NCBI RefSeq assembly: GCF_013375035.1
Contig: NZ_CP056032.1
Location: 976,001-1,040,000, forward strand
DNA: 64,000 nt
Source: Spirosoma sp. KUDC1026
Lineage (GTDB): Bacteria; Bacteroidota; Bacteroidia; Cytophagales; Spirosomataceae
Reading direction: 5' to 3'
A program made the translations under genes and the position numbers. The notes under the pieces were generated by a model, which saw nothing but the letters and a program-made list of their open reading frames with translations, did no database searches and had not been told where the DNA came from. Positions 26,076 through 34,885 of the stretch are shown here, piece after piece; position 1 is the stretch's first letter, and every line of letters starts with the position of its first letter.

Positions 26076-29000
26076 TTACAGTTTAACTACTTTTCTGACC
26101 GTTTGCCGCTCGCCAACCTGAATGCGCAGCAGATAGGTGCCGCCGGGTTGCCCGCTCATGTCGAGTTCATTGCGCCGGTTGCGGGTCACCTGTCGCTGTA
26201 TGGGCTGACCGCCTAGGGTTGTAATCGACAAGACCGCTGGTTCACGCGTGAGGAGCAGGTCCAGCTCGACCGTAACGATAGCCGATGTCGGTACCGGATA
26301 CGCTTTAACAACCGGGTCGAGCGACGTATCTTCTATGCCGAGTAGCGGTAGTACCGTTACCAGAGCCGTTCCCGACGTAGTGCCGGTCCCGCAAACGTTT
26401 GCTACACTAGTAAGCCGGTAAGTACTTCGTCTGGCTGGCCGGGCTTCGGCTATATACGGATTAGTGGTAGCTGTGGCCGAATACGTCTGCAGACTATCAG
26501 CGTAGTTGATCGTCCAGGGACCATCACCCCCGAACGTAATAGTCAGGTTGGCCGGTGATCCTTCGTAGATGGTTTGATTACCAGTCAAAGCGGCTGTAGG
26601 TAATCCCCGAACTGTCAATTGCGTTGGGCTATTAGTGCCCACGATGGGGATGGACGGGTTCGACGCGACCGCCCGAACCTGATACTGTCCACCCGGAACG
26701 GTATTCGGCAGCGTAACCGAAATTGGTGATCCCGTTGAGGTCGACTGGATGGTGTATTTCTTCGTTGTATCGCTCACACTAGCCAGTTCGACCCGGAAGG
26801 CATTTCCTGCATTAAACTGACCGGTAGACGCAAAGGGAACCGATAGAGTGAGGCCTGTGCAGAGCGTAGTTGACGCCAGCGCACTGGTCGAAATTGTCGG
26901 TACGCGAACCGTAATCGTCGCCGTGGCTGGATTACCCGGCGCCCCCGTGCCGCAACCATTTCGCACCGCCAGAATCTGATACGTTGTATTTGCCCGTGGC
27001 AGAACCGAAATCGTAGTGTCTGATGCCCGGGAAACGCCGGAGTATCCTTCGGTCAGGGTGTAGCTGTACGGCGCAGAACCCGTAAACTGCAACCGGATCT
27101 GTGCGGACTCACCCAGGTTGACACTACTGGTTGGTGCCACCAGCGCCAGCGACGGGGTTGTATTGACAACAACCCGGATCGTAGTACGCGGGCTGTAACA
27201 GCCATTTGATCCAATCTGATATACGTAAAAAGGATCGCCAAAGGCGTCGACGTTGGCGTTGGTCGTAGCGGGTACTGGTGCATTCGTGTACAGCCGATTG
27301 TACGGATCAATCCACTGTAACGTAGCACCCGCTGTAGCCGTAGCTTCCAGCGGAGTTGCCTGGTCGCCGATGCAATAATTGTAAAGCGTCTTGGATGCTA
27401 TTGGTGCAGGAGTTGTATTGATCGTTACCTGAATCGTAGCTTTCTCACTCTCGCAGCTGTTAACCGTCTGCGTTACCTGATAAGACTGCACGCCCGTCTG
27501 ACTGATCACGGGAGTAGGGGCCGCCGTCGTAGCATCATTAGCTATATACCAGCGCAGGTTAGTTCCGTTTGCCGTCAGTGGCTGAACGGCCTGGACGGGC
27601 TGATCGGTCGAAGCCTGGCAATAGCTGATATTAGTTACAGCGGGTTGCGTCGGAATAGGATTAATGGTAACAACCAACGAAGCGCGGGCACTCTCACAGC
27701 CATCCACCGTCTGAGTAACCTGAAATGTTTGCGTGCCTACACTGCTTGATGGTGGGGTAGGTGCCGCAGGCAGAAGTGTGCCTGAACCATCGTACCACTT
27801 CAGGCTGGAGCCAGATGCCTGCAGGGACTGAGTTTGGGCATTATTGCAATAGCTGACGGAACTGGTCGCTGGCACGGCTGGTGTTGCTTTGACGCGTACA
27901 GCGAGTCCGACACGTGAGCTTTCGCAGCCATCCACCGTCTGACTTACATAATACGTGACTGAACCCGCTGTGGCCGCAGAAACAGTCGGGGCCGTAGACG
28001 AGGCTGTGCCCCCTGTCTGGTTCGTGCCATACCAGCTCAACGTACCCCCGGTCGAAGCCGAAGCCGTTAGAACGGGGACCGTAGCACTCTGACAGAACTC
28101 AACGGACGAGACCGAAGGCGCAACTGGCAGTTCTTTAACAACAACCGTAATTGCCTGACGGGGACTTTCGCAGCCGCTGACGGTCTGAGTAACGTAGTAA
28201 GTAGTCGAGCCCGCTGTACTGGTACTTGGTGGTATCGCTGTCTTGTCTCCTGAGCCACCTGTTGCGCTGGTGTACCAGGTCAGGTTCGTACCCGTTGCTG
28301 TCAACGCAGCCGGTGTCGTATTCCGGCAGTACGGGCCTGGCGCTGTAGCTGTTGGAGCCGCTGGAACAGGATTGACGGTAACCGATAGGGCCGCCCGACC
28401 GCCTTCGCAGCCATTAACTGTCTGACTCACGTAATATGTGGTAGCGCCTACTGCCGTAAGAGATGGTGCTGGCGCTGTAGGCGAAGGGGTACCGCCCGTC
28501 TGACTGGTACCATACCAGTTCAACGTGCCTCCTGTTGCGGGCGTAGCCGACAGCGTAACACTGCTGCTCTGATTCTGGCAGGCTGTGATCGATGAAACAT
28601 TTGGCAAAGCAGGTGTAGCCCTGACCGTAACAACCAATCCTGCGCGCGGGCTCTCGCAGCCATCCACCGTCTGACTTACGTAGTACGTGAACGTACCAGC
28701 ATTCGTGTTCTGAACGGCGGGTGGTGTTGCTGAGCCCGAGCCGCCTAACTGATTCGTGCCATACCAGTTTAATGTTCCACCGGTCAAGGCAGTTGCGCTC
28801 AACATAGGTGAACTTGTTCCCTGGCAGAACGAAACAGCCGCTGTGGCGGGGGCACTGGGCAACTCTTTTACGACGACTGGTATTCCAAATCGGGGGCTCT
28901 CGCAACCGTTAACCTTCTGGCTAACGTAATAGGTCTGAGTTCCGGCAGTGTTGGTTAAAGGTATAATTGCTGCATTGGTCCCCGTCACGCCGGTAGCCGA

Positions 29001-29960
29001 TGTGTACCAGGTTAGATTTTGTCCGGTTGCGGTCAGTGCTGTCGCCGGAGAGTCTTTACAATATGGATTAGGCGACGTTGCCAAAGGGGCGGCCGGAATG
29101 GGGTTGACTGTTACGGCCAAAGACGACCGTGGCCCTTCGCAGCCATCCACTGTCTGACTGACATAGTACGTGGTCACGCCTGACGCGGTAGTAGGCGGAG
29201 TAGGGGCTGTTGCCGAAGCTGTTCCACCCGTTTGGCTGGTACCGTACCAGTTCAGTACCCCCCCACTGTTGACGCCTGCGGTGAGGGGACTGGCGGTCTG
29301 ACCTACGCAAAACGTTACCGGGCTGGCGACAGGACCTGGAGGGCTGGCCTTAACCGTAACAATAATTTCAGACCGGGCGCTTTCGCAGCCATTAACTGTC
29401 TGGCTTACGTAATACGAAGTTGTGCCTGCTGCACTCGTACCTGGTTTCGGAGCCACTGCTGATGCTGTTCCGCCGGTGGCGTTGGGGCCATACCAGTTTA
29501 GTGCGCCACCCACCGATGCCGTTGCCGACAGGACAGCGGCATCAATGCCCACGCAGTAAGCGGCTGGATTAGTCACAGCAGGTTTGCCGGGTGTGCTCAC
29601 CGTTACTGTCTGGGTGCTGGCCGGACCAACTGTCGCTGGATTGCTGGCAACAACTCGAATTTTATATGAGCCTGCAACTGCCCCGGCCGGAATTGTAGCT
29701 GCCACTACGGTTCCGCTGGTTGCGCTGCCGATAGCGGTTGTGGTCGAAAAGGCGCCGGTTGGATCGGAGAGCTGCGCCGTGAATGTGTTCGAAGCACCGA
29801 ACGTACCGCTGGTTGAAAACATAACCGTAACGGCCCCCCCCGGACAAACACTAGTGGAATTAACAGACGTAGCGGTAATCGTCTGTGCCCAACCACTTGG
29901 GGCTAGGCCAAAACTACATAACCAGACGAAAAAGTAAACGTAAAGGATACGGCCATTCAT
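26076..29960 (-). CDS. Large secreted Ig-like repeat protein with type IX secretion sorting domain
   Basis: This 1294-residue protein starts with a signal peptide (residues 1-26, ending GWAQ). A first Ig-like domain follows at about 27-125. Ten Ig_7-type repeats of 76-85 residues occupy 126-938, each with a Cys near the start, a WYG or WYTS segment, and YYVSQTVxGCES near the end. A domain similar to the first recurs at about 1030-1120. The last 88 residues (YPVPTSAIVTVEL to VRKVVKL) form a type A T9SS sorting domain. It is probably a surface or gliding-associated adhesin. The ATG at 29960 precedes the signal peptide; earlier codons are rejected. Confidence 0.92.
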   Translation of the reverse strand: MNGRILYVYFFVWLCSFGLAPSGWAQTITATSVNSTSVCPGGAVTVMFSTSGTFGASNTFTAQLSDPTGAFSTTTAIGSATSGTVVAATIPAGAVAGSYKIRVVASNPATVGPASTQTVTVSTPGKPAVTNPAAYCVGIDAAVLSATASVGGALNWYGPNATGGTASAVAPKPGTSAAGTTSYYVSQTVNGCESARSEIIVTVKASPPGPVASPVTFCVGQTASPLTAGVNSGGVLNWYGTSQTGGTASATAPTPPTTASGVTTYYVSQTVDGCEGPRSSLAVTVNPIPAAPLATSPNPYCKDSPATALTATGQNLTWYTSATGVTGTNAAIIPLTNTAGTQTYYVSQKVNGCESPRFGIPVVVKELPSAPATAAVSFCQGTSSPMLSATALTGGTLNWYGTNQLGGSGSATPPAVQNTNAGTFTYYVSQTVDGCESPRAGLVVTVRATPALPNVSSITACQNQSSSVTLSATPATGGTLNWYGTSQTGGTPSPTAPAPSLTAVGATTYYVSQTVNGCEGGRAALSVTVNPVPAAPTATAPGPYCRNTTPAALTATGTNLTWYTSATGGSGDKTAIPPSTSTAGSTTYYVTQTVSGCESPRQAITVVVKELPVAPSVSSVEFCQSATVPVLTASASTGGTLSWYGTNQTGGTASSTAPTVSAATAGSVTYYVSQTVDGCESSRVGLAVRVKATPAVPATSSVSYCNNAQTQSLQASGSSLKWYDGSGTLLPAAPTPPSSSVGTQTFQVTQTVDGCESARASLVVTINPIPTQPAVTNISYCQASTDQPVQAVQPLTANGTNLRWYIANDATTAAPTPVISQTGVQSYQVTQTVNSCESEKATIQVTINTTPAPIASKTLYNYCIGDQATPLEATATAGATLQWIDPYNRLYTNAPVPATTNANVDAFGDPFYVYQIGSNGCYSPRTTIRVVVNTTPSLALVAPTSSVNLGESAQIRLQFTGSAPYSYTLTEGYSGVSRASDTTISVLPRANTTYQILAVRNGCGTGAPGNPATATITVRVPTISTSALASTTLCTGLTLSVPFASTGQFNAGNAFRVELASVSDTTKKYTIQSTSTGSPISVTLPNTVPGGQYQVRAVASNPSIPIVGTNSPTQLTVRGLPTAALTGNQTIYEGSPANLTITFGGDGPWTINYADSLQTYSATATTNPYIAEARPARRSTYRLTSVANVCGTGTTSGTALVTVLPLLGIEDTSLDPVVKAYPVPTSAIVTVELDLLLTREPAVLSITTLGGQPIQRQVTRNRRNELDMSGQPGGTYLLRIQVGERQTVRKVVKL
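27147..29585 (-). repeat. Ig-like repeat array with a three-unit super-repeat
   Basis: Ten tandem units encode residues 126-938. Units 2-3-4 (28605-29333) and units 5-6-7 (27873-28604) match each other in order. Their linkers read NPIPAAP, KELPSAP, RATPALP and then NPVPAAP, KELPVAP, KATPAVP, so a block of about 730 bp was duplicated. Confidence 0.85.
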
Positions 29961-30068
29961 AAAGCTGACTAACTGAAAATTATAGGGATATAAAGATAAG
30001 ATTTTATGAACGAAAGAAAGCTCGCTCATGGCAAATCCGGATTGGGCGTCAGATAGGAATAGCAAAAA

Positions 30069-30091
30069 AGCCCCTGCGGTTACGCAGAGGC
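30069..30091 (-). terminator. Terminator after the GH3-hydrolase fusion gene
   Basis: AGCCCCTGCG pairs with CGCAGAGGCT around GTTA, with one mismatch. On the minus strand it ends in TTTTTTG. It lies 28 bases past the stop of the 33208-30119 gene. Confidence 0.85.
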
Positions 30092-30118
30092 TCGAAGAAA
30101 AAACAGTATTAAATAGGC

Positions 30119-33100
30119 CTACTGGTCAATGGAGCTGTAAATCAACTCATGGATTCGCCGGCGTAGTTTGGTCGTGTTGATTGAGTTGTTGCCAGCGGTC
30201 GGATAAATCCGGTTCGACAGAAAAACAAAAACCAGTTCTTCGTCAGGATCAACCCAGACAACATTCCCCGTAAAGCCGGTATGACCAAATGAACGCGACG
30301 ACGCCTGAGGGGCCAGATAAACGCTGGTCGAACTTTCTGGATTGGGCTTATCCCAGCCCAGCGCCCGGTGACTCCGATTGCTCAACGTCTGTGTGAAAAA
30401 AGGAACCGTCATTGGGTTCAGGATACGCTGTACTCCATACGTCCCCTTCTGTAAGTTCATCTGCAGCAGCGTAGCAATCTCCCGGGCATTCCCGAATAGA
30501 CCGGCATGCCCCGATAACCCACCCTGAACGGCCGCCATCTGATCATGCACCGTACCAACCAGCAATTGATTCCGGTAATACGTATCCTGCTCCGTAGGGG
30601 CACAGATCGGGTTTTTCAACCGTTGAAGGGGTGTAAAGCCCAGTTGGTGCAGTCCTAGTGGTTTGTAGACGTTCTCGGTGACGAATTTGTCTAGCGGTTG
30701 ACGGGATACGCGCTCCACAATTTTCTGAAGCATCAAAAAGTTCAGATCGCTGTATACGTAGGCTGCTTTACCGGATTCGTCCAGCTTGCGCGACATCGGC
30801 GACTGAACAACCCATTTCCAGACGGAATCCCGCAGGGCAGGCACTCCCCACAGATTGGGCGCCACCTGAAGCGTGTACAGGCTGTCGGGGGTAGGGTTAT
30901 AGAATTGCGCTTTCAGACCACCGCCCGGCGTCCGGGTACGGTCCCAGGTGGTGGGGTAGAATGATACCATACCCGATTGGTGCCAGAGCAGGTCCTGCAA
31001 CGTAATATTCTGTTTATTCGTACCCCGTAATTCGGGTAAATAAACCGATGCCTTCTGGGTAATATCAATGGCTTTCCGGTCGTACAGCACCATAACCGAT
31101 TGCAGCGTAGCCAGCACTTTGGTCAGCGAAGCCAGATCGTACAGCGTTTCGTCGGTGACTTTAGGAGCGCCGGGACTATAAGTCAGAGCCCCGAAGTTCT
31201 TGCTGTAAACGATCTTGCCTTTGCGGGCTACCAGTACTTCACAACCAGGAACAACCTTACTCTTGACCGCTCCCTGAACGATGGCATCGATTTTGGCCAG
31301 CGTGGCCGATTTCATGCCAACGCTCTCGGGCGAACCCGCCGACAGACGACCTTCGGGGCTGACCAGATCGCCCATCCCCACTTTGAACTCTCCCGTCGAT
31401 ACGGGCAGCATACCCCGCGAGCCCAGTCCGCCAAACAGAATTTGCGGAGCGACTTTCTGCATATCGTCCATTTCCTGGTAGGCGCAAACCAGGGCGTCGG
31501 CTCCTGTAAACAGCGGCATGCTGTAGGGCGAGCCAAAGACCGTAACGACAACCTTAGTCCCTTTTTGCTTCAACCGGCTAATGAGGTCGAGTGATGCTTT
31601 CGTCAAACCAAATTTACGGTTGGCCGACTCACTCATGTGGTGGAAGCTGATAACAACCGTATTCGCGTCGCCAATCTGCGCCATCATGCTGTTCAGCTCC
31701 GTATCCGAAATAGGTTTTTCGGGGAAGGCCAGCGTATGAAAGGGAGCATATTGATTGAGCGTTTTCTGGAAAACGTTACCCGCTTCGGCTCCAATGGCTA
31801 CCGAGGCCAGCCGCAGCGTGTCCAGCCGCTTGAATGGCAGCAGATCATCCTGGTTCTTGGCAACGGTGATTGACTGCTCACAAAGTTCCTGTTTCAGCAA
31901 CTCGGCTTCGGGCGAGTTGATCTCTGCCGACAACCCGCCCAGTTGAATTGGTTTGTAGTGATTCAGGCCAACCCAGTATTTTGCCCGGAGAATTTTCTTG
32001 ACTTTTTCGTCGATAAACTCCTGCGAAATAACGCCCTGTTGAATGGCGTTGAGGATATGTTGGGCGGCTTCCCGGACGTTCTCGGGATAAAGCAGAATGT
32101 CGTTCCCCGCAATCAGTGCCCGTAGATTAACATCCATCGCTTTAGGTGAGCGGCTGATGCCGCCCATGTTCAGCGCATCGGTAAAGACTAGCCCCCGGAA
32201 ACCCAGTTCTTTCTTGAGCAGCTCCGTAACGATTTTTTCGGATAGCGTAGCGGCCAGAGCCGGGGTGTTGTCAATAACCGGTACGTGCAGATGCCCCGTC
32301 ACCACACCCATGAGACTGTCGGCAATGAGTTTCCGAAATGGATACAGATCGATGTCGCGCATCTGCTCCGACGAGCGGCTAACGGTAGGTAAGGTGTGGT
32401 GAGAATCGACGTTCGTATCACCATGACCGGGAAAATGTTTGGCGGTCGCGATAACGTGAGTCTGTTGCAGCCCCCGCATATAAGCCGATGCTTTCAACGC
32501 TACGTTCTCTTTCGATTCGCCGAACGAACGTGTGCCGATGACTGGATTAGCCGGGTTGCTGTTCACGTCCGAAACGGGAGCAAAGTTGATGTGAATACCC
32601 AGCCGCTGGCACTGCCGACCGATTTCGGCACCCATCCGGTAAATCAGCTGATTGTCACGGATAGCACCCAGCGACATCTGGCGGGGGAAATCCATGGCGC
32701 TATCCAGCCGCATGCCTAATCCCCATTCGCCGTCAATACCAACAAGCAGCGGGATCTTGGACTCCGCCTGATAACGGTTCGTCAGAACGGCCTGCCGATA
32801 GGGACCGCCCTGAAAGAAAATCAAGCCGCCAATATTGTAGTTCTGAATGAGGTGGTCGATATACTGGTAGTGGTTCTCGTTCCGGTTGGAGAACGTAGCG
32901 ACCATAAAAAACTGCCCGATTTTCTGTTCGGGGGTCAGCGTGCGAAAGACGCTGTCTACCCAGGTCTGTCCACTGTCGGGCAGGGCAAATACTTCGACAG
33001 GTTTCGCTGCCGGACCGGCAACGTAAGGAGCCGCCGTAGTTCGGGAAACCGGTGTCGTGTTTGGCCGTTTGTGGGCTTTATGTACTTTTCTGGAGTGGGC

Positions 33101-33208
33101 AATGCGATGCCAAAGCAAACGCCCTGGTCTGGTCAGACCAAAGGTGGTTAACAAACTGATGGACAGCAGACCGACGACAAGCAGCGACCGGACAACGTTG
33201 TTACGCAT
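30119..33208 (-). CDS. GH3 beta-N-acetylhexosaminidase (NagZ-like) fused to a beta-lactamase-type serine hydrolase
   Basis: This 1029-residue envelope protein has an N-terminal membrane segment (about residues 8-26). The GH3 N-terminal domain spans about 80-415, with KHFPGHGDT at 257-265 and Asp344 in VFTDALNMG. This is the NagZ signature and points to GlcNAc removal from peptidoglycan. A GH3 C-terminal domain follows at about 440-610. Residues about 625-1029 are a class C beta-lactamase-like domain with SLTK at 694-697, YSDLN at 819-823 and GHTGFTG near the end. The fusion suggests coupled glycan and peptide or ester cleavage during wall recycling. The architecture is known in Bacteroidota. 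Confidence 0.93.
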   Translation of the reverse strand: MRNNVVRSLLVVGLLSISLLTTFGLTRPGRLLWHRIAHSRKVHKAHKRPNTTPVSRTTAAPYVAGPAAKPVEVFALPDSGQTWVDSVFRTLTPEQKIGQFFMVATFSNRNENHYQYIDHLIQNYNIGGLIFFQGGPYRQAVLTNRYQAESKIPLLVGIDGEWGLGMRLDSAMDFPRQMSLGAIRDNQLIYRMGAEIGRQCQRLGIHINFAPVSDVNSNPANPVIGTRSFGESKENVALKASAYMRGLQQTHVIATAKHFPGHGDTNVDSHHTLPTVSRSSEQMRDIDLYPFRKLIADSLMGVVTGHLHVPVIDNTPALAATLSEKIVTELLKKELGFRGLVFTDALNMGGISRSPKAMDVNLRALIAGNDILLYPENVREAAQHILNAIQQGVISQEFIDEKVKKILRAKYWVGLNHYKPIQLGGLSAEINSPEAELLKQELCEQSITVAKNQDDLLPFKRLDTLRLASVAIGAEAGNVFQKTLNQYAPFHTLAFPEKPISDTELNSMMAQIGDANTVVISFHHMSESANRKFGLTKASLDLISRLKQKGTKVVVTVFGSPYSMPLFTGADALVCAYQEMDDMQKVAPQILFGGLGSRGMLPVSTGEFKVGMGDLVSPEGRLSAGSPESVGMKSATLAKIDAIVQGAVKSKVVPGCEVLVARKGKIVYSKNFGALTYSPGAPKVTDETLYDLASLTKVLATLQSVMVLYDRKAIDITQKASVYLPELRGTNKQNITLQDLLWHQSGMVSFYPTTWDRTRTPGGGLKAQFYNPTPDSLYTLQVAPNLWGVPALRDSVWKWVVQSPMSRKLDESGKAAYVYSDLNFLMLQKIVERVSRQPLDKFVTENVYKPLGLHQLGFTPLQRLKNPICAPTEQDTYYRNQLLVGTVHDQMAAVQGGLSGHAGLFGNAREIATLLQMNLQKGTYGVQRILNPMTVPFFTQTLSNRSHRALGWDKPNPESSTSVYLAPQASSRSFGHTGFTGNVVWVDPDEELVFVFLSNRIYPTAGNNSINTTKLRRRIHELIYSSIDQ

Positions 33209-33518
33209 GGGTACTCAACAGGTAAAATAAATACAGTCAGTTTCAGACGGTGTAAGGCTAGCTGATAAAATTAGCCAACCAGCCTTGGATACCATTGATT
33301 CTATCTAAAATATAGAATTTTTACTGTAAATAGTTCAATTTGAATGTCCCTTTTTAACAATAAAAGGAGGTTGGAGAGGTAATTATTCTATTTTTCGGGA
33401 ATAAATCCGGAGTGAGGTCGGACCGCGCGAAAAAAAATGGCTGAGGTGCCTGAGAGGAGTTGAACAAGTAGGCTATGTGAATAACTGCCTGTGTTCGAGA
33501 AGCTAATGTAGAAAGGGA
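33209..33518. other. Intergenic region without a recognisable gene
   Basis: This stretch of about 310 bases is AT-rich upstream of the GH3-fusion gene and holds no ORF with coding character. Promoter elements for the fusion gene on the minus strand must lie near 33210-33300, but no clean TTG/TAnnTTTG pair is seen. Confidence 0.6.
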
Positions 33519-33764
33519 TCAGGAGTTGATTGGACTCAACTCCGCCAGCGCAGCTAGTAGCCGTTTGCTGAATGTCGCTTTATCGATGCAAATAGTAGGC
33601 TGCCAGCTACAAGTTTCCAACAGGTCAGATTTTTTACGAAACACAGCCGAAGACTTTACCCGCATAGCCTTGCGGGCGGCAAAGAGATTATGAGGGTGCC
33701 CCATGCTGAGAGCTTCCCCGCTGATCCCAATCAGTACTGTTCCGATGATGAGCAACTTTTTCAT
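33519..33764 (-). CDS. Small secreted protein of unknown function
   Basis: This 81-residue protein starts MKKLLIIGTVLIGISGEALS, a signal peptide. The mature part is basic and contains two cysteines (ETCSWQPTICIDK) that could form a disulfide. I see no family. The ATG at 33764 directly begins the signal and is preceded by a textbook promoter at 33796-33827, so the longer frame starting upstream is rejected. It is a single-gene unit. Function cannot be inferred. Confidence 0.75.
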   Translation of the reverse strand: MKKLLIIGTVLIGISGEALSMGHPHNLFAARKAMRVKSSAVFRKKSDLLETCSWQPTICIDKATFSKRLLAALAELSPINS

Positions 33765-33795
33765 ATCTCTTCTCTGGCCTGTTAATTTGATAACA

Positions 33796-33827
33796 CAAAG
33801 ATATAGGCTTTGTTTGGTATCTTGCAA
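33796..33827 (-). promoter_or_regulatory. Bacteroidota-type promoter for the small secreted protein
   Basis: On the minus strand TTG (33827-33825) and TATCTTTG (33803-33796) are 21 bases apart, an ideal -33/-7 pair. The gene starts at 33764. Confidence 0.82.
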
Positions 33828-33856
33828 TACATAGTACTATATTTTTTTTCTCAAAT

Positions 33857-33887
33857 TTTAGGGAGGATACCAAGTACCCTCCCTAAA
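33857..33887 (-). terminator. Terminator after the T9SS-sorted protein gene
   Basis: TTAGGGAGG pairs with CCTCCCTAA around about 10 bases, followed on the minus strand by a T-rich tail. It begins 9 bases past the stop of the 34708-33896 gene. Confidence 0.8.
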
Positions 33888-33895
33888 AAACGGTT

Positions 33896-34708
33896 TTAGT
33901 CAACGACTATGCGTTTGACGGCTCCGTCTTCGTTTTGAGTAACAGTGACGAAGTAGGTTCCTTGCGAATTTTTACCGAGGTCAATCTGGCCAATAAACTC
34001 ACCCGAAAAATCCTTGAGTTCCCGACGGGCTACCTCTTTGCCCTTCGTATTCGTAACAATGATATTTACATCGCCTTTAGCGGGAGCCGTAAAACGAAGA
34101 TTAAGTTGATTATGATCCGGATTGTTGGGATACGCGTCTAAACCACGAATGGTCGACGGCTTGCTATTCATGTTTCGATTCCAGTCTTCAAACGGGCGAA
34201 CGAATTGCCGATCCAGATCCTTGAATTGAAATTGTAGCCGATCCAGATTGAGCGCAAGTGAATCCGCTCCCCGCCGAAGCTCGTAGCGCCAGGTGCGGTT
34301 GTCGCCAAACGGACCAGTGTTGGTTTTGGGCTGCCAGTTGCGCCGGGCCAGCGCGTCGCCGGGGACCCGACCATTACGTTCCCGAGTTACAATTCGATCG
34401 CCGTTATTGTCATCGACAATGATTGTCATCTGCCGGCGGCCGTCACCTTTGTGCGCTGCTTTCAGCGAGTCTACCAGTTTCATTACCAATTTGTCTCGTT
34501 CAGGGTCAGACAAACCGTCGATGCGATATGTACGTTCAATCTCACGAACCTCGTTCCCGTTGCGTTCAATGACCCGAACGTTCATTTCGTTTTCTGCAGA
34601 CTTTGGCGTGGTTGATTTGGCTTTCTGCGCTGTGGCCAATCCACTAATACTACCGGCGAGCAGGAGGGCCGGAACGAACCGAGTCCAGATAAAAGCTGTT
34701 TTTTTCAT
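33896..34708 (-). CDS. Secreted protein with T9SS type A sorting domain
   Basis: This 270-residue protein has a signal peptide (MKKTAFIWTRF, cleaved near ATAQ). The middle is basic and hydrophilic (ERNGNEVREIERTYR, DDNNGDRIVTRERNGR). The last about 85 residues (YPNNPDHNQLNLRF to GAVKRIVVD) form the beta-sandwich sorting signal of the type IX secretion system. The cargo part has no domain I recognise. It is divergent from the two-component genes at 34886, so a link with that sensor is possible. The ATG at 34708 is chosen over an upstream TTG. Confidence 0.85.
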   Translation of the reverse strand: MKKTAFIWTRFVPALLLAGSISGLATAQKAKSTTPKSAENEMNVRVIERNGNEVREIERTYRIDGLSDPERDKLVMKLVDSLKAAHKGDGRRQMTIIVDDNNGDRIVTRERNGRVPGDALARRNWQPKTNTGPFGDNRTWRYELRRGADSLALNLDRLQFQFKDLDRQFVRPFEDWNRNMNSKPSTIRGLDAYPNNPDHNQLNLRFTAPAKGDVNIIVTNTKGKEVARRELKDFSGEFIGQIDLGKNSQGTYFVTVTQNEDGAVKRIVVD

Positions 34709-34885
34709 GGTAAGAAATGGAATAAGCAAAGAAATAAACGGGCGGTAAGGAACGTACTGATCAGCCTGTTAAAGTTTGTTAACGCCCGGTTGATTCGTCT
34801 GAGCGTTTGTATTTTTACTGACCGTTCCAGCCGCTTTCTCCATAGATGGGAAAACGAAAGGAAGGTTGCATGCGTAGAAGAAAAA

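Noticed and set aside
28414-28905. Open frames on other frames within the Ig-like repeat gene (several, on both strands)
   Set aside because: They are by-products of the repetitive coding sequence, follow the repeat period, lack starts with context and have implausible composition.
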